From the NCBI RefSeq assembly GCF_000485595.1, contig NW_014577090.1:98414-142366 (forward strand): a stretch of 43,953 bases of DNA, given 5' to 3'. Under the pieces are notes generated by a model. The model was not told the DNA's origin and ran no database searches. It worked only from the letters and a program-made list of their open reading frames with translations. Source of the stretch: Priapulus caudatus. Lineage: Eukaryota; Priapulida; Priapulimorpha; Priapulimorphida; Priapulidae. Shown here in pieces: positions 29,113 to 39,779 of the stretch (positions within the stretch are counted from its first letter, which is position 1; each line of letters starts with the position of its first letter). A program made the translations under genes and the position numbers.

Positions 29113-29184
29113 TAGAGTCAAGAGCAGATAAAGAAGTGCTTTATCTGCTCTGATATCTGCCCCTTCTTTATCTGCTCTTGATAG
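29113..29184. mobile_element. Hairpin element, AAGAGCAGATAAAGAAG arms
   Basis: The outer arms GTCAAGAGCAGATAAAGAAG and CTTCTTTATCTGCTCTTGAT pair. A third partial copy of the arm lies in the loop. The ends resemble the ATCAGGAGT hairpins (CTCTTGAT versus CTCCTGAT). Confidence 0.6.
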
Positions 29185-29330
29185 AGTCATATTCAAACAT
29201 ATATATACCATTAACAATAACTGTCACTGACATAGCGTCTATATATAGATAAAGATGAATAACAAGCACAATCATTATCTCATGTATCATGGTTAGCAAT
29301 AAAGGTTATTCCAATATTATAATCTAATTT

Positions 29331-29730
29331 TTAGCTCATCTGACGTAGTCAGATGCAGCTTGTAGAATCGCATGATCGTCCGTCCGTCCGTCCGTCCGTC
29401 AACAGTTGGGCACAAATCTTAACTGCTCGACGTAGGGCCTACGGTCACGATAATTGGGACGTGGGGGGGATTGTAAAAAGGACTCAGGATGACCAATTTG
29501 GGGGTCAAGGGTCAAAGGTCAACATGTGTAAACGGAGGGGGAATATTTTCCTCTTAACTTAAGGTATAGGAGGAAATACGAAATTGCGGCACAAATCTGA
29601 ACAACTCCATTTTTATCACTTTATTGAAAGGACCATGAAATGTGCTTTCCACTGACGTGCGAAGAGTAAGTGTCTGATAATCTTTTGACCCGCAAGAGGA
29701 GGGTTAAACATGGATTCCTCAACTGCCTCA
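29331..29730 (+). repeat. Dispersed ~400-560-bp repeat, copy 2
   Basis: In the opposite orientation to copy 1. It begins TTAGCTCATCTGACG, has a (GTCC)n tract at about 29381-29400, the GGGTCAAAGGTCA motif near 29508, and ends near GGGTTAAACATGGATT. It stops shortly before the sequence gap. Confidence 0.8.
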
Positions 29731-29768
29731 ATGACCTCACAGTGAACCGGCCGTCACGGCTGAAAGGT

Positions 29769-29778
29769 NNNNNNNNNN
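29769..29778. other. Assembly gap (10 N)
   Basis: Run of ten N. Confidence 0.99.
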
Positions 29779-29857
29779 GACAGAAGCTCATTGAAATCCT
29801 TTGATATCCCCAGTGGCGTCAAACAGGGTTGTGTCCTGGCCCAACCCTCTTTTGGAC
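29779..29857 (+). repeat. Duplicate of a LINE segment at the gap edge
   Basis: Nearly identical to about 27400-27478, the SFDIPSGVKQGCVLAP coding part of the LINE, with one C missing. It begins exactly at the gap. Confidence 0.9.
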
Positions 29858-29919
29858 CGCGCATTTTGCCTCGTGTGAACGCTAAATACCGGATTTCTTG
29901 CTACGTGTGAACGCGGCTA

Positions 29920-31165
29920 TGGTTATGAAACCAAACTGTGATTAAACAATCATTGAGTGGTAGTTTTTTTTCTCAAGACAAGCACTATAGTACTTGTAAT
30001 AATATTATGGTGAACAAAAACTGAACATGTTTTGTTGCTATAGCCTATACTCTACTATGAAACGTTGGTGAACAGCCTTAATTTCAATAATACAAGAATA
30101 ACCACTACAATAATATCAGGAGTAAGATCATATATTATCTTACTCCTGATAATATTAGTTACCATGTAAATGAACACATGGTTATAAAACCAAACCGTGA
30201 TTAAACAATATAATTGAGTGGTAGTTTTTTTTCAAGACAAGCACTAGTCTATAGTGCAATTGTAATAATATTATGGTGAATCTATACTCGATTATGAAGC
30301 CTTAGTGAACAGACCTCATTTCAATGTACAATATAACCACTACAATAATATTAGTTACCAACTTAATTACCATGTAAATGAGCACATGTTTATATGAAAC
30401 CAAACTGTGATTAAACAATAATGAAGTGGTAGGTTTTTTTTCAAGACAAACACTAGTGCTTGTAATAATATTATATTATGGTAAACAAAACCTGAACATA
30501 CGTTTTGTTGCAAGCCTATACTCGACTATGAAGCATTAGTAAACAGCCCTCGATCATTACAATACATTTCAATAATACAACAATAACCACTACAATAATA
30601 TTAGTTACCATGTAAATGAGCACATGGTTATGAAACCAAACTCTGTGATTGAACAATAATTGAGTGGTAGTTTTTTTTATCGACTATGAAGATTTGGTGA
30701 ACAGCTCTCATTTCAATAATACAACAATAACCACTACAATAATATTAGTTATACCATGTAAATGAGCACATGGTTATGAAACCAAACTGTGATTAAACAA
30801 TCATTGAGCGGTAGCTTTTTTTCAAGACAAGCATTAGCGCTTGTAATAATATTATCGTGAACAAAAACTGAACATACGTTTTGTTGCAAGCCGAGATACT
30901 CGACTATGAACCTTTGGTGAACAGCCCTCATTTCAATAATACAACAATATCCACTACAATAATATTAGTTATACCATGTAAATGAGCACATAGTTATGAA
31001 ACCAAACTGTGATTAAACAATCATTGAGCGGTAGTTTTTTTTCAAGACAAGCATTAGTGCTTATAATAATATTATCGTGAACAAAATTTGAATATACGTT
31101 TTGTTGCAAGCCTATACTCGACTATGAAGCGTTGGTGAACAGCACTCATTTCAATAATACACGCA
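29920..31165. repeat. Tandem satellite, ~210-240-bp unit, about 6 copies
   Basis: Units carry ACCATGTAAATGAGCACATG near 30162, 30370, 30608, 30754 and 30975, then GAAACCAAACTGTGATTAAA, TTTTTTTCAAGACAAGCA, AACATACGTTTTGTTGCAAG and ATTTCAATAATACAACAATA. The unit at 30608-30753 has lost about 90 bp. Confidence 0.92.
30115..30150. mobile_element. 36-bp palindromic insertion, ATCAGGAGT type
   Basis: ATCAGGAGTAAGAT ... ATCTTACTCCTGAT interrupts one satellite unit. Sister units near 30350, 30590, 30735 and 30960 read CTACAATAATATTAGTTA without it. AAT flanks both sides (30112-30114, 30151-30153), consistent with a 3-bp target duplication. Confidence 0.85.
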
Positions 31166-31169
31166 TGAC

Positions 31170-32365
31170 AATCCTGTAGCAGCAGAAGCGGTATTGTTGT
31201 GTTTAAATACTACTAGGATTTAATGCGAGTTTAGCAGACAAAATGATGCAAATGCATATAGCATATCTGAGATGTAGGAATAGGTAGTGGCACCATAGTT
31301 AAATCAGTTTATATGATACCAGATAAAATGCATGGGCATTGGGCAGCAGCAATAGCCTCTGGATGCTAATAAGCCCATACACATAAAAGATGTCCTTCAT
31401 ATAAGCAAGCAGGCTTGTAGCTCTTAATCTTGTATCCTGCTGTATATGAACACGCATAATGTTTGGAACAACTGATCGTGTAACGCAAAATGTGAAAACG
31501 TACGTAGCAGGCTAATTCAATGATGTAAATATACGTACATCTACAATATATCCAAACCCGTGACAAGCTAGCTAGGTCACATAAGAGCACACTACACTAC
31601 ACCACGCAACACACCATGCCACATCACACCACATGCTTTAATTACCTCTCACCATGCCACATCACTCGACCACATGTTACTCCACCACACGCACACATGC
31701 CACGCCACGCCACACCACACCACTGCACCACATCACCTCACCATACATCGCCTAATCCACACCACAATACAATAAACCTCACCATGCACACGCGCGCGCA
31801 CACGACACCACACCGGACCACACAATACCACACGACCTTAACACACCACCTCACCCTAACACACAGCATATATCCCATCCTGCCCATTTCATACCACTCC
31901 ACACCAAATCACGCAAGCAAACACGCACGTAAACATGCAGGCACACACGTGCACGCACACGTATTCGATTCACAGACAGCAGTCTTATACCAATTTTGCA
32001 TGCATGTAATAAATAATACATAAGTAGTATTTTACTAGCGGAAATTCCGGGTGTTGAAAAACTATTCCCTATGTGAATGAGGAATAATGAATGTGAGTTA
32101 GGTTAGAGTTTCTTATCACGTTATTTTCAAAATTTTTGCTTTCTATGGAAAATAAAGAGTACCTCAGCCACCAATCCTTACAGCTACACTGGCCTCTACG
32201 ATAACCTATGAAGACAATTTGTACTTATGATTATCTGTCGTTGATGAGCTCAGCAACTGATTCAATGAAGTTCAGGAGATACTTCAGCAATAGATCACCT
32301 CTGCATCCCTCCACATCCTTTAAAAACACAATTCAAAATAAATGCTTGCATATATTAATTTCTCA
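31170..32365. other. No gene; CCACA-rich low complexity
   Basis: 31590-31950 is rich in CCACAC/CATCAC words. Open frames there are compositional. The rest is ordinary non-coding DNA. Confidence 0.5.
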
Positions 32366-32373
32366 TAAATAAT

Positions 32374-32536
32374 CAGTGTTGTAGGTCTCGAGGCCGGTCT
32401 TGGCCTCGAGATCGTTTTCCTTGGTCTCAGAGTGCAATGACTCGGACTCGGACTCGGGGGCGCGGACTCGGACTCGGACTCGGGGGGTGCGGACTCGGAC
32501 TCGGACTCGGGGGGTGCGGACTCGACTACAACACTG
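32374..32536. mobile_element. 163-bp non-autonomous hAT-like element
   Basis: Ends CAGTGTTGTAG and CTACAACACTG are inverted repeats. The 8-bp duplication TAAATAAT flanks both sides (32366-32373, 32537-32544), as for hAT elements. The interior is GACTCG repeats with GGGGG interruptions. Confidence 0.9.
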
Positions 32537-32699
32537 TAAATAATTATGGGTAATCTTGAGAAATAATAATGAAAAATGGTTTGTATTCAAAACTAGTAAA
32601 TTATTATTTCACATCATCTAATGAATCTGTTTTTTATTGTGATCAATATGTCAGTCTACTTCTCCAAATAATTGCCATCACATCACACGAGTGTTAAAC

Positions 32700-32945
32700 T
32701 GAAACAACACGCAAGAAAAAGAAAAAGGGGTGAGAAAGGAGAGGAGCAATAAAAAGTGTGCACGCAAGTGAAAGAGCGGGGGGGGGGGAGAAATAGAAAG
32801 GGGAGGATGAAAAAGATGGGAAGAAAGAAAGAGAGGGGAGAAAGTGGGCAAGGGAGGAAGGCAGCGTGTGCGCATGAATGTGTGTATAAAAGTGAAAAAG
32901 AGACAAAGCAGGGGCGAGGGCAAAAGAGAGGTAAAGTAAATTCAA
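32700..32945. repeat. Purine-rich (GA/GGGA) tract
   Basis: Low-complexity purine strand with G run at 32779. Frames across it are artefacts. Confidence 0.8.
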
Positions 32946-32949
32946 ATTC

Positions 32950-34305
32950 AATTTAAAAATAGGTTTACTTGTGCATAATTATTATTTTTGCAATGTGGGA
33001 CGGTAAAAATAGCAGAATAAAAAAATTATAGTAGTGGTGAAAACCAGAACGTCACACCTGCAGTGCCAGTAAAAGTTGTACGGTATGTACACGTAATGTA
33101 GGATGCACGTATCCAGCAATAATTATGTATATTCACAGAATACAGTCCCTAAATTTGCACGCAGATTACCAAGTTATTAAGTTTTATTAAGTTTTTCTAA
33201 AGATCGTTGTCAATAGAACTTTCTTATAAAATTCTCACTGATATCAGAGCAACAACCATTGTTAACAGCCGGAGTTCCAACAGAAGGAGTCCCCTAACAC
33301 GAGGCGGCGCCACTAGAGACCCCGGTAACGCAAAAATCGCCGAAGTGTCATCAATGCTGCAATCTCGGTTTCTGCCCCCATTTCCGAAGGCACTATGTAG
33401 GAAAAATAGATATCTGTGATTATATGTTGTATTGCAGTGCATTTAATTAAATGACGCTACATACATACAGACAAATAATATTAACTAACAGAATAATAAC
33501 GAAAATAGAGTAGAGCCTAAATTCGCATTGAAAAAACGTGCATGGGAATAATAAATAGCCAATATTTAATTCAGACAATTATATCATATGATTGATTTTA
33601 TTATCTTAATAAAGATTAAAACCTTCATCAGAATAATGAAACCATAATTATCAGTATAAGCTCATAAAACTCGTAAGTAAGAGTCTCAGAAAGCGCATAA
33701 TAACATTATTTCTGCCCTGCCCCCTAAATTCATTGTAAAAGGCGCACACCAAATATATATCTGCAAAAACGTAATTTTTTGTTGACTTAAATAGGGAGGA
33801 CAGACTCCCGAGTAATGTGCTGTTAAAAATCCTGACCCCCCTTGGCTCTCCTTATCGACAAGAAGTCGCCCTAGCTTCCCAACGTCCTGATTCCGCGCAA
33901 CCATGATTGAAAATTTGCTCAGTTTTCCAAGCCGTTGGTCGGCGCCAGTGTCACGCAGTAAAAATAGTGTGCGACGATAAACGAAATATATACTATATTG
34001 GTGAAATGATACATTTAAGGTATAGAGCACATAGTCACGTGTAGTTTGACATAAAAACTACAAAAAGTAATGTCTAACTATAATGTTTATGACTTCCCAG
34101 TCACCGTAATCTTCGCGGCATGGCCTGCAAAAATTTTGGAAAAAGATGTGGCGATTTAATTATCTTTGATAGCTAATAATCTGTTTTTCGTATACACCAA
34201 CAAACTGCTATTTAATTACAAAGATGTCTCGCATAATTACTGTGAGATTAGGCTTAAACGAGGTCATATATTTTAACGGCTACCGACACAGGCGATAATC
34301 ATGCC
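32950..34305. other. No gene seen
   Basis: AT-rich, no recognisable coding or repeat structure. Short open frames lack support. Confidence 0.35.
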
Positions 34306-34315
34306 ACTCGCAAAA

Positions 34316-34316
34316 A

Positions 34317-34349
<33 letters not shown>

Positions 34350-34403
34350 CTCACTCTCTCTCTCTCTCTCTCTTCTCTATTTCTCTCTCTCTCTCTCTCT
34401 CTC

Positions 34404-34465
<62 letters not shown>

Positions 34466-34505
34466 CTCTCCTCTCTCGCTACTATATATATATATATATT
34501 TATTT
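34316..34505. repeat. (CT)n microsatellite followed by (TA)n
   Basis: About 160 bp of CT dinucleotides with rare interruptions, then TA. The stretch 34506-35130 has no recognisable gene; an (AAT)n tract lies at 35138-35175. Confidence 0.97.
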
Positions 34506-35136
34506 ATATATTATTCTATGTATACATATCTATGAGCCCGGGCATCTCTTATATCATGGTTGCATGGCATTTGCAAGAAAAAAAAACTGGCAAATTGAAA
34601 AATACGGATACGACTTATCAATATGACACGGAATCGGTATGGCTTAGAAGGCAGTCACAGATCGCTGTTTTATTTGTGTGTATTTTATATGTATTTATGC
34701 ATATTATCTTTGCAGAGTAACTACTACTTGTGCGGCCGTACTGACAGCTAGAATAGTATGTGACGCAAAACGCAGAGGCTCCGTCCATATACTGAGACGT
34801 AATGTAATAAAATGTAACGGACCACAGGAGGGGAACCCTCCTGACGGATTAATAATGTAGAAATGGAGGTGTGCACTTACGGCTTTATAAGAGCTGTTCG
34901 ACTCTAGCCGTTTGACCCATTATATTTGAAGGTAATACAGGCGCCTTTCCGCATGTACGTGCGAACAGTTTGCTAATGGACGCGAGACACCTGAGGTGTG
35001 TTACCTACGAATTCCAAAGTATCGTGATAGACTCGGTGTACGCGGCGCGCATGCGCGGTGCGACAGATCAGCCGCCAAAACACACAATGCCCCACATACA
35101 CAGGATCGGGCTTCCCACATCGCTTGCGCTGTTTAA

Positions 35137-35176
<40 letters not shown>

Positions 35177-35216
35177 TTATTATTACGGGATTAGAAGATT
35201 TATGGCATTCGCTTAA

Positions 35217-35926
35217 TACGGGGCGCCATGCAAGACAGGGCTCAATTTTGTCTAACAAAACTCAATTCTGTCTCACAAAACTCAATTCTGTCTCACAAAA
35301 TCTAATTTTGTGAACACAAAACTCAATTCTGTCAATCCTTGTCCCAACAAAATTCAATTTTGTGAACACAAAACTCAATTCTGTCAATCCTGTACCACAA
35401 AACTCAATTTTGTAAACACAAACTCAATTCTGTCAATCGGTTCACAAAACTCAATTTCGTAAACACAAAACTCAATTCTTCAATCCGGTTCCACAAAACT
35501 CAAGTTTGTAAACACAAAACTCAATTCTGTCAATCCGGTTCCACAAAACTCGATTTTGTTGCCCAAATATGGGCACACGCATGTAAGAAGGGCTTCCATT
35601 GGTCAGAAACTGGGCTGGAGAAATGTGTCATGGTCGCCATCTTGTTTCTTCTGACCAATGGATTTGGGCAACAAATCGAGTTTTGTGGAACCGGATTGAC
35701 AGAATGGAGTTTTGTGTTTACAAAATGGAGTTTTGTGGTACAGGATTGACAGAATTGAGTTTTGTGTTCACAAAATTAGTTTGTGGGACAGGATTGACAG
35801 AATTGAGTTGTGTGTTTCACAAAATTGAGTTTTGTGGACAGGATTGACAGAATTGAGTTTTGTGTTCACAAAATCATTTTGTCAAGTTTATAGATACAAA
35901 ATGCCTGTCCTGCATGGCGCCCCGTA
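35217..35926. mobile_element. Foldback element flanked by TTAA
   Basis: Terminal repeats TACGGGGCGCCATGCAAGAC (left) and its near complement ending at GGCGCCCCGTA (right). TTAA lies at 35213-35216 and, one base past the right end, at 35928-35931. Both arms consist of short tandem words: ACAAAACTCAATTCTGTCAA on the left and TTGACAGAATTGAGTTTTGT on the right. No coding sequence. TTAA recalls piggyBac-type insertion. Confidence 0.78.
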
Positions 35927-36164
35927 CTTAATGGAACCTAAGCTATAAACCTTTCATTCGCTATTTTTGCAGAACATTCCCCATGTTATCAAATTATTCT
36001 TATGTGGGCAAGCGGGCTTACCAACAGCTAATTGACTTGAACTAATTGATCATGTTGTAATGAGACATATCGTTAATGAAAATAGCATAATAACCTAATT
36101 TAATCAAGCTATCTAAATCTAATCTAATTCTATAAAAATAATAATTGTCGCCACGCGCGCACTT

Positions 36165-36345
36165 GTACACCACGTACGCACGCACGTACGCATGCGCCTC
36201 ACACACACCACGCACGCACGCACGCACGCACGCAATGCATGTATCACGGATGCAATCCCACGTAGGTCTACACACGCGCATCTACGCACCCATACAAGCA
36301 TGCGCACACGCACGCACGCCACGCACGCGCGCACACACACAAAGC
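36165..36345. repeat. CACG/CGCA-rich low-complexity tract
   Basis: Tetranucleotide CGCA runs (36203-36233) within CA-rich DNA. 35935-36160 shows nothing recognisable. Confidence 0.85.
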
Positions 36346-36540
36346 ACAGCTGTGACATGTAAGCAAAGCTTGTCAGCTGCGGCGTGACAGTTATATATGT
36401 GAGCTGTTCCACATTCCTCAATTCCTGAAATAGGCGGCGCTTAATGCTGTCACGTAAGCGTTTGAGATGTGAGTTGGCGTTGAAACATGAATATTATCGC
36501 CACGCCACGGTTATATATATATATATATATATATATATTA

Positions 36541-37013
36541 CGGCCCGTAGCCAGCTTCTATTGGGGGGGGGGTTCGTTTTTCAATGTTGGCAATTGCTCG
36601 CAGGGGCGTGTACAGGATTTGTACCAGGGTGGGGGTCTAACCGTAACCCAAAGTTGCGAGCACGCGAAGGGAGGGTGGGGGGCCCTCCCCCAGAAATTTT
36701 TAAAATTAGACCCCCTCCGATGCGTTTTCTGCGCGAGCAAGGGGGTTCCGGACTCCCTGGACCCCCCAAAACACGCCCTGCTCGGGCGCGAAGCGACCAG
36801 GCGAGGGAGCCAAGCGACCAGCGGGAGGGTGTGGAGGGGGTGTTCATTGTTCCCCTCCGCGCACGATGGAGATTTGCAATTATTACACTAAAATGGAGCG
36901 ACCTGAGGTGAAATTCTTTCAAAATTTCAAATTATTTTTTTGCTTGTGGGGTGGGGGGGGACGGCTCGGGGGGGGTTGTTCGAACCCCCCGAACCCCCCT
37001 GGCTACGGGCCTG
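36541..37013. mobile_element. Non-autonomous DNA element inserted in a (TA)n tract
   Basis: Ends CGGCCCGTAGCCAG and CTGGCTACGGGCCTG are inverted repeats, each followed inward by a G or C run. TA microsatellite lies on both sides (36511-36538, 37014-37052), and TATTA abuts both edges. The inside is a G-rich mosaic; open frames are not conserved proteins. Confidence 0.75.
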
Positions 37014-37053
<40 letters not shown>

Positions 37054-37196
37054 GTAGCGAGACAGTGGGTCAAGCACTTAAGTAAGAGTTAGAGATGTGA
37101 AGAACTAAGAGACAGGGGGTAACGCGCGCGCGAGAGAGAGCGAGAGAGGGAGAGAGAGACGAGGATTTTGACGAGATGACCCCACCAAAATATCTA

Positions 37197-37262
37197 ACTA
37201 TGATCATGCATATACATCAAGAGTACATAATAGGAGGACCTCCTATTATGTACTCTTGATAT
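37197..37262. mobile_element. Hairpin element, ATCAAGAGT type
   Basis: Arms ATCAAGAGTACATAATAGGA and TCCTATTATGTACTCTTGAT meet almost without a loop. The ends are a variant of the ATCAGGAGT family. Confidence 0.7.
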
Positions 37263-37309
37263 ATATGTGTATCCCATATATATCCCATATAGCCTAATAT
37301 ATTCACCAT

Positions 37310-37545
37310 AATATTATTATAAACACTAGTGCTTGTCTTGAAAAAAAACCACCACTCAGTGATTGTTTTGAAATCGTAGAGTGGTTTCATAAACATGTGC
37401 TCATTTGCATGGTAACTAATAATAATATTATTGTGGTGGTTATTGTTGTATTATTGAAATGAGTGCTGTTCACCAACGCTTCATAGTCGAGTATAGGCTT
37501 GCAACAAAACGTATGTTCAGTTTTTGTTCACGATAATATTATGTA
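37310..37545 (-). repeat. Single inverted copy of the 30-kb satellite unit
   Basis: The reverse complement reads AACATACGTTTTGTTGCAAG, CTATACTCGACTATGAAGCG and ACCATGCAAATGAGCACATG in the same order as the 29.9-31.2 kb array. Confidence 0.88.
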
Positions 37546-37549
37546 TAAT

Positions 37550-37850
37550 TATATGTGCGTTTGTATATGTGCGTGTGAGTGCGTGTGTTTGCGTGCGTGC
37601 GCGTTTATTTATATACATGTGCCGCGCATTCGGCTGTTAGAAAGCAGACGCACATGCAGATAGAACGCTTGCCAGCAAGAATGTTTCCTTTCAGTGTAGT
37701 TATTCTAGTACGACACGTGTCGCCCGCGCCTCGTGCCGGCCGAAACTAACCGATGCCAGCCAGCCACGGATAATTCATCGTACTCGGCGAGTGTCACGGG
37801 AAGCTGAGAAAGCCGCATCCGCTGATGACAGCGGATGATGCTCAAGCCTA

Positions 37851-37892
<42 letters not shown>

Positions 37893-38460
37893 TTGTTGTT
37901 GTTGTTACGAGCTTCTCACAACTAGTTACACGATGCCAGCTAGCAGCTATCCGCGCTGGGTTAAGCAAGGACGCGAGGTCCTGAAACGCATTGACGCGAT
38001 CCGGGTCCGAATCTGCTCGAACAAGCGCTATAGATGGGATCCGTACGCTGTAATCGGTTTCCGCGTCAACGCATCGAGCGGGTTTCGCTATGGCACGCAA
38101 AAATGCGCCGAAGAAAAAAAAACTAGTAAGAAAGGTCGACACGACGAAGGCGCGCCTGGTTACGGCATCCAGCAGCGTGAGGATTTATAGTGCCTTCCAG
38201 GGTGTATACGTAGAGTTTGATACAATCGCACGCCTTATCTATACGTCGAACGATCGACAGCGCTCTCGCTTTCTCCGCGTGCTGCCGACGCAAAAGTAAA
38301 CTAATAGAGCGTGCCCCGGGATGCGGTCACGAAACTCCGCGCTGTTGTTTATGGCAACGAATAACACGCCGTTTTTATTACAGGGCTAGAAATGCGTCAT
38401 CTTATAGTGCAATGTTTTCGAAACTATCTTCACTTAAATGTTGTTTTTTCGAACCAGTTC
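37550..38460. other. No supported gene; (ATG)n tract
   Basis: (GATGAT)n at 37852-37890 followed by (GTT)n. Frames on both strands (37933-38190 plus, 37705-38142 minus) are open but match no family and overlap each other. The stretch is moderately CpG-rich, so a promoter or UTR is possible. Confidence 0.35.
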
Positions 38461-38467
38461 GAGGCTT

Positions 38468-38490
38468 AATATATATATATATATATATAT

Positions 38491-38534
<44 letters not shown>

Positions 38535-38610
38535 GAGCAGAAGGAGAGAAGCAGAGAGAGAGATGGAGACGAGAGAGTAGAGCGAGAGAGAGAGAGAGCG
38601 AGGACTAGGT
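38468..38610. repeat. (TA)n then (GA)n microsatellites
   Basis: TA tracts at 38469-38520 followed by GA-rich DNA to about 38600. Confidence 0.95.
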
Positions 38611-38954
38611 TCATAGAGTACGTTTCACGACACAATTGGCGGCCGCGGAACTTTGGTTTCTGTATTTTGTTCTGTAAAAGGAAGCGCAAGCCGGCGCGCA
38701 CACACGACTTTTGTTTTCTTCCCCACAACGACCGCAGCCTCTCTTTCTAGCACCTCCCCTCTCCTTCTCCGGACACAGCGGCAGCGCGCCAACACACATG
38801 ACGCGCACACACACAGCCGCCACTTCGCTACCGAGGTCCCCTCCCCACACATAGGCCCGTCACAACCCCCCCGGATCACACGCACAAGCCAGCACAGTGC
38901 ACAGATCTCGGGGCGTGCGGAAAACCGCCGCGCGCGCGAGGTCGCAGCGCGTAC

Positions 38955-39142
38955 ATCACACACACATACACACATACACACACACCTCGCACACACACAT
39001 ACACACACACACACATGGCACACACACACACACACACACCACACACAGCAACATCACAGACACCACACACCCACACACATACACACACACACACACCACC
39101 AACACCACCACAGCACACACACACACCACACACACACACACA

Positions 39143-39183
<41 letters not shown>

Positions 39184-39192
39184 ATATATATA
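38955..39192. repeat. (CA)n then (TA)n microsatellites
   Basis: CA tract with ACCAC interruptions, ending in a short TA tract. Confidence 0.95.
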
Positions 39193-39284
39193 TCATATGT
39201 CATGTATCATCGCATTCGGTGATCTTGGTTACAGCAGGGAGAGAATTAATTAATAAAGGCGCCCGTTCTATATGTCTCCGCGCG

Positions 39285-39500
39285 CCAACGCGCCGCCCGC
39301 CGCGCGTATGTCGCTAAGGCGAGCTCGTCCAATCAGATCGCAGCATCGATCCGCCGCTGCGGAGAGCGCGGCGGGTACAGCAGCGGGATGCTGCGCTTGC
39401 AAACATTGAGCGCGATAGCGGTGTGCGGTGGCGGCTCGTATCCGTTACCACAGCGAGATATAAGCGCTACCGCCGTGCGATCGAAAGAGAAAGGGCAAAG
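39285..39500 (+). promoter_or_regulatory. Candidate promoter of the GABA-B-type receptor gene
   Basis: CpG-rich block with a CCAAT box (CCAATCAGA, about 39330) and a TATA-like GATATAAG (about 39457), ahead of the plus-strand receptor exon at 41797. Distance and lack of transcript data keep this tentative. Confidence 0.4.
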
Positions 39501-39779
39501 ACAGCTGGGAGGCAGCGCACACGTAGTACGTTAAAAGGTGGTGGTTCGTCTCGTTCGTTGCGTTTTGAAAGGGTTTCTGCCCCGCGGGAGCGGGTTCGTG
39601 TGATAGTGCCCGCCATGCACGAGCCGGGATCCCGTGCTGTTAAGTCGGCCAGTCGTCCAGCTGTGTGGGCAACGCGTGCGTGTAGTTTGTTGTACGCGAC
39701 AAAGTTGCTGGTGTTACAAGCTACGGCTAAGTTACGCTTACCTAGATTGACATCGCATGATTTCTAGCCTCTGCTTCGC

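Noticed and set aside
33207-33419. 70-codon plus-strand ORF
   Set aside because: No motif and no conservation evidence.
34301-34720. Ser/Leu-rich ORF of 139 codons
   Set aside because: Translation of a CT microsatellite.
37990-38030. tRNA-like B-box GGGTCCGAATCTG
   Set aside because: No matching A-box or acceptor stem at the needed distance.
37705-38190. Opposed ORFs near 38 kb, one with a Ser run
   Set aside because: The Ser run is an (ATG)n trinucleotide tract; no conserved motif in either frame.
38653-39222. ORFs on both strands near 39 kb
   Set aside because: Mostly CA-repeat translation, no domain.
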